Part shown: positions 22,925 through 32,872 of the stretch, in pieces
Layout: the number at the start of each line of letters is the position of its first letter
How positions within the stretch are numbered: the first letter of the stretch is position 1
Origin: Apiospora phragmitis
Lineage: Eukaryota; Ascomycota; Sordariomycetes; Amphisphaeriales; Apiosporaceae
NCBI GenBank assembly: GCA_038363925.1
Contig: JAQQWL010000008.1
Span: 1,674,001 to 1,738,000 of the forward strand
Length of the DNA: 64,000 nucleotides
Reading direction: 5' to 3'
Position numbers and translations under genes: made by a program
The notes under the pieces: model-generated
The model's input: the letters and a program-made list of their open reading frames with translations, nothing else
What the model was told of the DNA's origin: nothing
Databases searched by the model: none

Positions 22925-23608
22925 TGTAACGAACGCTATCTGGGGTTTAAAAGAAACCTAGTAAGACGTACTGGGGTTTATATTAGTAATACGAGAGAGT
23001 ATCCGAACGTGCGATAGAAGTCGCGTTTATCGATATAATGGGCAATAGCTTATAGGAACGAAGGTAACTGAGGTGCGTAGGCTTAGGGGTATTCATAATA
23101 GTTTCGTTAAGGCTGTTTACCTTACTAATAGGTTAAGATTAATACTTAAATTAATTATTAAGGTAAAGAGTGTCTATATAAAATATATAGGGAACGTTCG
23201 TTGTTATATATCCGTCTCCTCCCTTACTAATTCGTTGGGTCGTCCGCTGGCTCACGGTGATCCCGTTATTGGCTCACGGTGATCCATCCCTTGGATCACG
23301 GTGATCCATTCCAGTGGCTCACTTGGGGGCGTCGTGATCCCGTCGCTCCTAGCTCACTTGCTAGAGCGGTGGTCTAGTCGCTCATTGTCACGTGACCCCT
23401 TCCTGGCTGCTTTCCTGGGTCGGGTCCATCCTTTCGTTGTCTGGGATATCCTCGTAGTTATGTTTACGCGTTTCTGTAGTATGGGGGAGTTCATATTAGT
23501 GTAGCTAGTAGTGCGGTCGGTGGCTGTAACGTCGTAGCCTGGTCGGGGCATGGTAGTTCCGTTCCGGCGAGTGGGGTCTTGGCCGCATGGTTAGGTCGGG
23601 TTGTAACA
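22925..23608 (-). repeat. Solo Gypsy-family LTR inside LINE A
   Basis: A 684-bp LTR with TG...CA ends intact (TGTAACGAACG ... GTTGTAACA), flanked by ATATC on both sides (22,920-22,924 and 23,609-23,613). The same site in LINE B near 33,380 has no insertion. It is the inverted copy of the LTRs at 32,204, 45,955, 49,955, 57,027 and 60,759. Its right half keeps many CA/TG and is little touched by RIP, unlike the LINE around it. Confidence 0.9.
23249..23315. repeat. 22-bp tandem repeat within the Gypsy LTR
   Basis: Three units start at 23,249, 23,271 and 23,293, each GGMTCACGGTGATCC plus seven or eight variable bases. The unit is near-palindromic (ATCACGGTGAT). Degraded forms are visible in the other LTR copies. 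It could be a regulatory repeat of the LTR. Confidence 0.75.
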
Positions 23609-26007
23609 ATATCGTCTAGTTCTATTCCTCTACTTTCGTTTTATTACCTCGTAACGAGTTAGCTTCTAATTCGACGCGGATAACCTACGCCTTATAATTA
23701 GAACCTTTTAAACCAGGGTCTTTTTTATATAAAATTATCGTTCTTCGTATTACTTAGGCCAGGTTTATTATAAACTCTTTTTATTCGTAACGTCGTTTCG
23801 TAATTTCTTCGTATAGCGTAACTAGCTCTAGGTTCTATCGGTCCGTAAAAGTAAAAAGGTTATCTGCTTTATACGATTTCTTACCGTGTACGTCTTAAAG
23901 CGGATGGTATATATTAAAGTTTCCGATAAATAAGTGTCGCCCGAAGTACGAGGCCGTATCGAGATCGCGTAAGGGGCTCTATTACCGGGAAGTTTTCTAG
24001 ATCGGCGAGTATATAAATTATACTATTAAACGGTCTCGATTTTCCGTTGGTACCGTAACGGCAGCCTAGTTAAGGCCTGTTTTAATTTTTAATTTAATAA
24101 TATCGAGTTATTTATATATATAAATAGCCGCTCGGCCCTTATTATAAATTATTTAATACTTAACTATTTTTAAGTAGTACGCGGCTTATATACGAGGGTT
24201 CGTTTATACCTTTTATAATATTAATATATCATACTTTTTTTAATTAATTAAAATAAATACCGTTATTACTTTTAATATCGCGACGTACTGATATATTACT
24301 TATAAGTTTATAATTATAAAACTATAATAGTATCTTACGTTAATAAGGGGGCGGTAGCGCCGCGCCGGCTTTATAAACGTGTCTCTTTATTTTAATTGCT
24401 CGTTATCGAATTAAACCGTAGGCGGCCCCTTTTCCGGGAAACTATTATATACCCTTTTTTATCGTTAATAAGAAACGTCGCCGGTGGTGATAAACGCCTT
24501 GTTCCTACCGAGCTATTACCGGTGCTACGGACCTCGAACTGGCGTAGCCGGTGAGTATAAACTTTTTTTTATACGCTCTCTTTATTAAATCGCTATAGGG
24601 TAGTTACGATCCTACGCCGTATATTTCCTATCGTAATTAACGCAATGTTTCTTACCTCGTAATCCTTTTTAAAAGCACTTTTGGTCTTTTTCGAGATATG
24701 TTATTATAAAGATAGCCGCACCGCTATTATTTTTAATAATATTTCGCTACGTAGTTATAGTTATAATAACGGTAGTATTATTAGATACGGAAGTTGGCGT
24801 CGTATAGTTCGTAATTAAAGATCTCCGCGTTCTATATTAAACCGTTATTATATAGATCCTTCGCAGTTTAAATAAAGCTTATATATAGGATAAAGGAAGC
24901 GTAGCGTATTTTAAGGTTTTTCGGTAAGTTACGCTTATATTTCGAGATCTTTTTCGAGTTATATTTATTTATATATAAACTACGTAATAACGCGGCTTCG
25001 TTATTAATATCCCGTAGCTTTTTTATTAAAATCTTTTTTATAATAATTACGAGCTTTTTATAAGTAAGTTACGCGTTATTCTCGAAAACGTTTAAAACTT
25101 ATCCGTTATTTTTTACGTATTTCTTCGTTTCGTTTTTAAAAATAAAGACGATATTATTACTAAGTAATTTCTTTACTGTAACGGCCTTGTTTTTCTTAAT
25201 CGTTATATTAACGCTTTATACGATATTTATTAGCCTCCTTTTTTAAATATCGTCCGATTAATTTATAGTTTTAATTATTACTTCGCATATTCGGCGCGCT
25301 AGGACGATAACTTTCGGCTACTAAGTAACGGGCTCGTTATTACACAGCGCGGATATAATTTAAGCCTAGGACTTAGTTTATATAGCTTTAAAATCTTATA
25401 TAACTTAAGCGATAGCTTCTCTGATTATTTTTCGCAGTTCTCCGCGAGTTATCGGCGCGTTATCGTCGTTATCGAGATGCGGTCATGGCTTAGTCGTTTC
25501 GACGCGAAGTTCCCTAATTACTTAAAAAATCTCTTTATAAATCCCTTCGGAAGCTGCTAAGCTAATAATTAATCTCTTTAAATATTCGATCGCTTTTCCG
25601 ATACCTCTTTTCGATCTATTATCACTACTAGGACGCGTTTGAAGCGTTTGAGGTCCTTAATTATACGCCGCGACGTTACTACGCGGGTAGTACTGACTCT
25701 ACGCGAGTCCGGCGCGACCGGCGTTAATAACTATCGGATCATCTATCGGATCATTTATACCGTAGCGCCTTAGCTACGTCCCCTCGATAAAAGTTCGGCT
25801 AAATTAATTCGACCTCGTGGATTTAAATAATAAGGTTTGTTTTCGATTATTTAATAGTTCGATCGAGTTATTAATAATTTTTTCCGTTATTATAGGGGCA
25901 TTATATACCCCTCTTAATAAAATAAAAAAGGGTTCGTGCGCGCAGGTACGTAGCACTCTTTTTAAAGTAGTATAAATAGCTTTAGTTTTAACTATTTTAA
26001 TATAAAC

Positions 26008-26331
26008 GTTTAAATTATTAAGCCCTTTTTTAAGCTTATAAAATAATAATCTCTTATAAATATTATTAAACTAAATATCTTTATTACGAGCTAAGGCTTC
26101 GATTTAACGTATATACCGAGAGCTAGTAGGTATAGGTGCTTCTCGAATAAGTGTCTGCTAGTCGTTAAGTTATTTAAGGCTTGAAAGGACCACTTCTTAG
26201 CCGCGGCCCTGCTCGTATCTACGTGACCGGGAGTTTAAGGATTTAAAAATATTTTATAAATAAATTCCGGTAGCTCGCTATTTATTAATTATAACTTTAA
26301 GTTTAAAAGCTCACTTTTAAGCTTAATATTA
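26008..26331 (-). pseudogene. Possible C-terminal piece of T1 transposase
   Basis: Between the split Copia LTR and the Fot1-like element lies about 320 bp that belongs to neither. On the minus strand it reads WSFQALNNLTTSRHLFEKH and further residues with few stops, resembling the loosely conserved region after the DDE domain in fungal pogo-like transposases. Position and strand fit T1. The resemblance is weak. Confidence 0.3.
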
Positions 26332-26900
26332 ACGTATCTTATAAACGAATATCTTATATAAACGAATGTCTCACTTTTATAAATTTCCTTATTACTTTAA
26401 CCTTTTTTTATATTCTTTTACGTCCGAAAATATTATAACTTTAAAAAGAAAGTAATATAATTCTAACGTTTTAAGCGCTTTAAAAAAACTTAATTTTAAA
26501 CGTACGAAAAGCTATATTAATTTATTACGTCTTATCGAAAACTTTATAGCGTAAATAAAATAACTAACCTATACGACGCGAAACATTAACGAATTTTTAA
26601 AAGCTTTTAAATTCTAAAAATGATACGATTATTTAATATATTATTAATTTAAATACGCGATCGTTTCCTCCCCGGTTAAGTAGTATAAAAAATATAACGA
26701 ATTAATTATTTAGTTTACGCGACGCGGAACGTATCGATATTAATTAGGCCTTTAATTTCGTACGACGATAACTAGACCTCCGGACGCGTTTTAATTAAAG
26801 AATCGGTTATTAAAGAGTTCTTTACAAAGATCCCGACGCGTATTACGCGTAGTTTACCCTTATACGAAATATAATTTATAAATACGGGATTTAAAAGGAG

Positions 26901-27790
26901 GATATCTATAATTTTAACGAGACCGGCTTTTTTATAAGCTAAATCTCGTCCGAAATAATCGTAACTACCTCCGATCGATGCGGAAAGCTTAAAGTAATAT
27001 AGTAAAAGAACCGGGAATAAGTTATAATTATTTAAGGCGTTAAATTATACGGTTACATTATCCTTTTATATATTATTGTAACAGGACAGAGGAAGCATCC
27101 GTGCGTCCCATAGCTCCCGGGCCCCTCTCCTTCCAGTTTCCTTATAGTATCCCACATTCCCGTAGAGAATACATACGGGACAAGCGTTAGCTTTGTTCTA
27201 TCACACCTGCATACTGCTAATACCTAGGGATCGATGCACTTTCACAATTATTTTTATCGGGAAAACGTACCTCTTTTTTTAGTACGAAAATAGCCTATTA
27301 TTAAAAGACTAAGTGATCGTAATTATTAAAAATAATTAAATTACGAATAAAAAAGTCGAAAATTAGATTTAATACTTTAATAAATATACGAAGTTTTATA
27401 CGAAAAGTGTTTATTATTTATTAATCCTTAACGGCTATAAAAGCTACTACTCGACAGCTTTCGAACTTTATTATAAAAAGAATTCGATTATTATATTTTA
27501 TATGCTTTTTTTATTTATCGTATAAACTTTAACCTTTTAATATCGGCTGTTTTCGTATATTAAAAAGGTTATATAGGAAAGAAATCAAGCGTTTTATACA
27601 GGCATATATTACTTATATCTTAAAGGAGGACTTCTTAACAGCGTTTTTAGAAGCGTTCTAAGCTATTTTTACCGCTTTAAATATCTAGGGAAGTTTTCGA
27701 AGGGCAGGACTTATATCGTATAATTTAGAATATATTATTTTATAGTTAAATATAAAGCTACGTATACCGACGCCTCCGGCGGCCTCTTTT
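26901..27790 (+). pseudogene. Fot1-type transposase, DDE region, RIP-degraded
   Basis: The frame reads DIYNFNETGF (NFDETGF of Fot1, first catalytic Asp now Asn), IIVTTSDRCGKLKV, then PGNREWVT-like remains with stops. It continues after the LTR insertion with GKTYL and DGYKSYYSTAFELYYKKN (the second catalytic block DGHxSH), and further ERNQAFYTGIYYLYLKGGLL. This order is diagnostic for Fot1/pogo transposases. Many stops make it dead. The N-terminal part upstream of 26,901 is too degraded to place its start. Confidence 0.8.
27077..27246. repeat. 170-bp solo LTR of a different family, not RIP-mutated
   Basis: It begins TGTAACAGGACAG and ends CACTTTCACA (TG...CA), and is flanked by the 5-bp duplication ATTAT (27,072-27,076 and 27,247-27,251). 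The second Fot1-like copy has the uninterrupted site near 45,850. Its composition is normal while both sides are strongly RIP-mutated, so it arrived after RIP had worked on its host. Its family is unknown; no internal partner is in the window. Confidence 0.85.
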
Positions 27791-28101
27791 AGCTTACTTA
27801 TACCTTAAGAATTAAAAACTTTAAATAATTTAATTAAAGCTTATTTTTAAACCGAGTATATTAAAAATCGAATTACGCGATATTAAAATAGCTCTTTAAT
27901 ATTAATTTTAACTAAGCTTAACTAAATTATAAAAAGTATAACGCAAGTTATATACCGGCTTATTTTATTAAAAGGTGAGGTAACCGTATTACGAAAGGCG
28001 AATAAAATACTTAGCCGGCGCCGCCGTATAAAAAAGAAACGGCTATAAGATAAAGGATCACTTCGTATATAAGCTAAAAAAACCAATAGTTTTAAAAAAA
28101 C

Positions 28102-28308
28102 TGTTGAATAGGCTTTCGTACGTACGTACAGGTTCCGGGTTTAATCGGGGTTCAATCGTTATATTCTGTTATTCATGTCTATCTTCAGTACGAGCTACGA
28201 GGGGCATCGTATGCCCCTCTTGATAAAACAGAAAGGGGTTCGTACGCGCAGGCACGTGGCACCCCTTTTAGGGTAATATAGAAAACCTCAGTTCCTGCTG
28301 TTCTAATA
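28102..28308 (-). repeat. Solo Copia-type LTR (copy b)
   Basis: A 207-bp LTR running TGTTGAATAGGC to CTAATA on the plus strand, flanked by AAAAC on both sides (28,097-28,101 and 28,309-28,313), within the Fot1-like copy 1. It is less RIP-mutated than copies a, c, d and e and serves as a reference for them. Orientation is taken from copy e, where gag follows the LTR. Confidence 0.85.
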
Positions 28309-28669
28309 AAAACATTAATAAATAGTTATAAAACGAATCGCGTCGAAGGAGTAATCGTACGAAAACGTTTAGGACACGCTTATAACGCTATAAAATCTAC
28401 GGAAAGCCCGGGTATAATACGCGTACTTATTAAAATAATATAAAAGTATTTAGAGATAAAGATGTCGATTAATTTTAATATATTAAATACGTTATAATAA
28501 AATTAATTTATATTTTATTAAAAAGGGTGTAAAAAAATAAAACATTCGCTTATATAAGATATATTATATTTAAATAAAATTAGCTTTATTTACGTTTATA
28601 TTAAACGTTAATTAATAACGGAGAATTAAATATTTTTAAACTTTTCGCTTTAATATTAAGAAAGGATTT

Positions 28670-28881
28670 TATTAAATAAGCTTTCGTACGTACGTATAAG
28701 TGGGTTCCGGGTTTAATCGAGGTTATATTATTATATTTTATTATTTATCTCTATTTTTAATACGAGCTACGAAAGGTGTCGTATACCTTTCTTAATAAAA
28801 TTAAAAAGGGGTTCGTACGCGTAGGTACGTAACACCTTTTTTAAAGTAATATAAAAAACTTTAGTTCCTATTATTTTAATA
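28670..28881 (-). repeat. Copia LTR (copy c), 3' LTR of the split element
   Basis: It runs TATTAAATAAGC to TTTTAATA on the plus strand, about 212 bp, strongly RIP-mutated, next to the RNase H end of the Copia pol frame. Confidence 0.8.
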
Positions 28882-29431
28882 TTAGCAGTTTTTTATTTTA
28901 GTGATAAAAATAGCCTGTTCCTTTTTTTAAATACGGGCCTTCCCTTCTCGAGGGTTTTATACGAATGGGTTACGTTAATCCGGTATTCGGTGCCTGCCTA
29001 AGCCGTATAAGTAATGCTATACCTTCTTAATATTAATTTTATTAAATAATAAGTCTTTTAAATTAATTATTTTAATTATTTAATAATAATAACGGTAATA
29101 AGGGAAATTATTATATATTAATATACATTACTTCTCGTTATAAGTTAAAAAGAATAGTTTAAAAATATTAATAATAATAAGGGTGCCGTTATATATCGCG
29201 ATACGTTATATTTTATTAAGGATATACGAGTCTAACTTTTCGATATACGCTTTTATATATACCGTAAGGCTGTTTATCGAGACTATTTACTTAAGGGCCT
29301 TATTTAAGGATACCTTAGTAAGGGCGTTTACCGGGTTATTTTTATTATTAATATAATAGATTTATAAGATCTCCTTTCTTTTATATAATTTTTAGAGGGA
29401 TATAATATTAATTATAAGCCTTTTTTTATTT
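28882..29431 (-). pseudogene. Copia RNase H end, 3' part of pol
   Basis: The minus strand reads YINNKNNPVNALTKVSLNKA and, further on, VYIKAYIEKLDSYILNKI, the usual C terminus of Copia pol (NPADxLTK-type motif). Then comes a short stop-rich stretch to the LTR. The upstream part of pol lies beyond LINE B at 35,640. Stops are mostly TAA or TAG as RIP gives. Confidence 0.7.
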
Positions 29432-31515
29432 ATTATATTATTATTATTAATAGTACGCCGTAGGCTAAAAGCTTTCGGTATATTTATTTAGTTCTTTATG
29501 TAATAAACCGTGCCGAAGCTAGACTAAAAATATACGTTATTTATATTATAAAATTTACTTTACGTACTCGATATTATTATATTAATTTTTACTTGTTAGC
29601 CTAATAACCTTTATTTTAAGGCCTGAAGAGATTATTTAGGTTTAAATAATTCCCCGATCTTTATTATTAGTTTATATAGCGATAATCGACCGGTCCGTAA
29701 AAGCCACTTTATAATAACCTTCGCCGTATTTTTTTTATAATAAGCGTCGTTAAATCGTGACGAGTTTATAACGAACTAAGTATTAATTATATTATTAATT
29801 ACTTTTATTTTTTTTCGAAGTTTTTATAATATAAAATTAGGTATTTAGTTATTTCCCGTCTTTTACCGTAGTTATATAGCGGCGTCGGGACGTTTAGGAC
29901 ACGATAGGTGAATAAGAACGATCTAAGTCCTATCTTTTTAATACGGGTCTGTATTAAGACCAAAGCTTTGTGCTTAAGTATATTATTGTAATAACGGCAC
30001 GTTCTCTAGTCTGGCGGCGATTTTACGGCTAGCTCGCGGCGGTTTTACGTAAGAGTGACGACGTGTAATCATCTTTGTTCCTATTTCTTTTTAAGCGTTT
30101 ATTTAACCGTTTAATTATTTAATTATTATTTAATTAATATTAATTAAGCGTCGCTTAATTATAAAGTCGTAAGGGCTTTAATAATAATTTTTTAAGGTTT
30201 TTTTTATCTTTTCTTTTTTACGTTATATTTTTTATTAATAATTTTTACCGCTTTTATATAAGCGTTATATAAGAGTTATAACTTCCCGGTAATCTTTATA
30301 TATATTTCGAAACTAGCCGCCTTTATATTTAAATAAAGGTTAAGGGGGGGGAACTGCCGCTTTAGTTTTTAAGTAATATTAAGGGGTCGCTTTATATACT
30401 TTTATTACGGTCCGGAGATAAGAGTTCTGGGTTATTATAAAACTACGGGCTAGCTTTTTTTCCGTGTCGGCCACTTTGTATTAAGCCGACGCTCCGTATG
30501 CGAGTATGTTACGTATTATTTTCGTATAGAGTTTTTTCGTTTTTCGTATTAAATATCTTTACGTTAACGCTATAAGCTTAGTAAGAGTTAATATTTAAAT
30601 TATTATTTTCGTTTTAATTTTTAAAATATAATCCTTTTATTATAATTTTTAATAAAACTATACGTTAAAAAATTTCGTAAAAATTATTAACGATATAATA
30701 ACGTTTCTGAGGCGTATTTATAACGTATAAGTTTTTCGCGTTTTAATAAAATAAATAAGCTTATTTTTTTTAAGTTTAAACTTTATCCTTTTCGTATATA
30801 TTTAACGGTTATAAATTTCTTAAGCTTTTTTTAAGTTTTAATAATTTATAACGTAGTTTAGCTTTATAATAATAAGATTTATATTATTTATAAACCCGAT
30901 AATAATAAGTTATTTATATGTTTTTAATTCTTTATATAATATAATAATATAAAGAATAAAAAGAATTAATAATAACGAGGAGCTTTATAAAATATTAACG
31001 CGGAATTAGATCTTTTTTAACGATTTATTATTAAAATAAAGGTGGACCGATTTATTCGTAATAAAGTTTTCGACTTATTAGTAAACTTAATTCGGTAGTT
31101 CTTTTTCGCGGAGTATAATAATTAATTTTTTATAATTAATTATATCGAAAACGCTTTTAATATTAAATTAAAAAAGAGAAGCGACGCCCTTTTATTATTA
31201 CGTTATATAAACGACGTTTATAATTAATTAAATAATTAGTTCGATAGACCGTTACGTTCGGTTCTCTATTTAATTTTTAAATAAAAGCGAGCATTTTTCG
31301 GCTATTTTAATAATTCGCCGGTTTATAGCCGTCTTTATTACTTTCCTAACCGTGCTAAATAATAAAATAAATCTTTATTTATTAATTATCTATTTTTTAG
31401 TTATTATTTTATTTAGCTTTAAGATTACGATAACTTTTATTATACGGAAACGTTTAGAGAAGTAGGTAAGCCGGAAGTTCGTGGTTGTTAAGCCGGTTAA
31501 CGTCTAGAAGAAGGG

Positions 31516-31643
31516 TGTTACAGTGCGTATAGACTAACCACTGCGCCACAAAGTAAAAGCTTCGGAAATGACTCTTCGGTTATTTCTGTCCAATTCTACG
31601 CCTTAAGTGCTACCCCGCGGGGACCAACCCGCCGATCGTAACA
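31516..31643. repeat. TRIM left terminal repeat
   Basis: 128 bp, TGTTACAG to CGTAACA, mostly free of RIP. The A-box-like motif is at 31,548-31,532 on the minus strand. Confidence 0.75.
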
Positions 31644-31878
31644 CTATGCCCTCTCTCCAAAAGCATGCCCTTATGCTTAGGGCGATAAACCCCTAGTACT
31701 ACATGATTTATTTAAGCTCGGTATAGAGAAACTCTAAGGCTTTTATACGGGTAACCAGTCCGTATAAGGCCTTGCCTGCTTACTAGCGATCTTACCTAGG
31801 TAGTTAGAGAGAGCTCTTATCTAGTAAGTGTGGGAATCGAACCCACGTCTCTTATTTAATAAAAGCGAAGAGTTATTA

Positions 31879-32007
31879 TATTATAATACGTATAAACTAA
31901 TTATTACGCTATAAAATAAAAGCTTCGGAAATAACTCTCCGAGTTATTTCTATTTAATTCTACGCCTTAAATGCTACCCCGGGGGGACTAACCCGCCGAT
32001 CGTAATA
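31879..32007. repeat. TRIM right terminal repeat
   Basis: 129 bp, the RIP-mutated partner of 31,516-31,643. Differences are nearly all C to T or G to A. Confidence 0.75.
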
Positions 32008-32203
32008 AAGGGTTCCTTATATACTTTAAAGAAGCTAGTAAATAAAAGGTCTTTTTTTAGAACTTTTTAAGGTCTCGTTTATTTAATAATATTTCTTATT
32101 TCTTTAACCGTTACTTTTATTTCGATAGAAATAAAGCTAGGGGCGTAGTTTATTACGTTATTTAGGTCCGTAAGGTCGGCTTCTAAATTAAGGAAGAACC
32201 TCT

Positions 32204-32872
32204 TATTACAACCCGACCTAACCATGCGGCCCAAAAAGGACCCCACTTACCGGCACGGAACTACCATACCCCGAATAGGCTACGATACCACAGCCACGGA
32301 CCGCACCGCCAGCTATACCAACATAAGGCTAGGCTTTTCTCAATAGCGAGCAACGACACCGCCACGCCCGGCGATGGGACGAATACGCCTATAAAGTAAC
32401 GGCGACTATTAACAAGTTACGTGGCACGGCAAACGCTTAGGCGAGATTACTAAGCAGCGCAGAGCGTAATTAGGCGAGATTACTAAATAGCGTAAAGCGT
32501 GATCAGGCGGGATTACTAAGCAATACTAAGCACGCTTAAAAGAGATCACTAAGTAATAATAAATTAATAAAGGAAAGATTAAATATATAACGATAAATAT
32601 TCCCCCTACGTATTTTATATAAATACTCTTTATTTTAATAATTAATTTAAATATTAATCTTAACCTATTAATAAAGTAAATAACTTTAATAAAACTATTA
32701 TAAATACCTTTAAAATCTACGCACCTTAGTTACCTTCGTTCTTATAAACTATTACTCATTATATTAATAAAAGCGACTTCTATCGCATATTCGAATACTC
32801 TCTCGTATTATTAATATAAACCCCAGTACGTCTTACTAGGTTTCTTTTAGAACCTAGATAGCGTTCGTTATA
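32204..32872 (+). repeat. Solo Gypsy-family LTR inside LINE B
   Basis: 669 bp, TATTACAACCCGACC to CGTTCGTTATA, flanked by CCTCT on both sides (32,199-32,203 and 32,873-32,877). LINE A has the uninterrupted site. The first ~300 bp keep CA/TG and the rest is RIP-mutated. Confidence 0.85.

Larger units (their letters stand above)
20190..25893 (-). mobile_element. LINE A: non-LTR retrotransposon (Tad1-like), RIP-degraded
   Basis: It is inserted in Copia LTR a with a 13-bp target duplication AGGGGCATTATAT (20,177-20,189 and 25,894-25,906). The 3' end is on the left and finishes in an (TAA)n-type tail, seen as ATTATTATT on the plus strand. On the minus strand near 21,600-21,900 the reverse transcriptase is readable between stops: FITDRSVRLYFNNKL, then SSLLLILFIFYIATLYKELK (from a PQGSPLSPILF-type block) and SFINNTNFITI (the catalytic DD box, now mutated). 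About 5 kb is LINE sequence; a solo Gypsy LTR lies inside it. LINE B is a sister copy. Confidence 0.8.
20074..26002 (-). repeat. Solo Copia-type LTR (copy a), split by LINE A
   Basis: The left part is 20,074-20,189 and the right part 25,894-26,002; together they match the ~207-bp LTR seen at 28,102-28,308. The ends are TATT...AATA, from TGTT...AACA after RIP, and are flanked by the 5-bp duplication TAAAC (20,069-20,073 and 26,003-26,007). No internal Copia sequence is attached, so it is a solo LTR formed before the LINE landed. Confidence 0.85.
26332..28580 (+). mobile_element. Fot1-like DNA transposon, copy 1
   Basis: The left end ACGTATCTTATAAACGAAT follows TA (26,330-26,331) and matches the left end of copy 2 at 45,103. 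The inverse, ACATTCGCTTATATAAGAT, occurs at 28,541-28,559; the right border is within about 20 bp of 28,580. It codes for a Fot1/pogo transposase on the plus strand. Two solo LTRs (27,077 and 28,102) interrupt it. Mutation is of the RIP type except in the LTR at 27,077. Confidence 0.75.
31516..32007. mobile_element. TRIM-like element (492 bp) with tRNA-like Pol III boxes
   Basis: Direct terminal repeats of 128-129 bp (31,516-31,643 and 31,879-32,007) bound a 235-bp internal part without coding frame. The ends are TGTTAC...CGTAACA (right copy TATTAT...CGTAATA). The flanks are AAGGG on both sides (31,511-31,515 and 32,008-32,012), and LINE A has the empty site. On the minus strand the terminal repeat holds TGGCGCAGTGGTTAGTC, a good Pol III A box. 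The internal part holds GGTTCGATTCC (31,843-31,833), a perfect B box inside the stem-loop GTGGGTTCGATTCCCAC. An AAAAGCGAAGAG purine run before the right repeat could be a polypurine tract. The left half is barely RIP-mutated, the right half strongly. Confidence 0.7.

Noticed and set aside
31800..31910. A tRNA gene
   Set aside because: A and B boxes are present, but no acceptor stem pairs around them and the 5' part lies in a terminal repeat; treated as a tRNA-like part of the TRIM.
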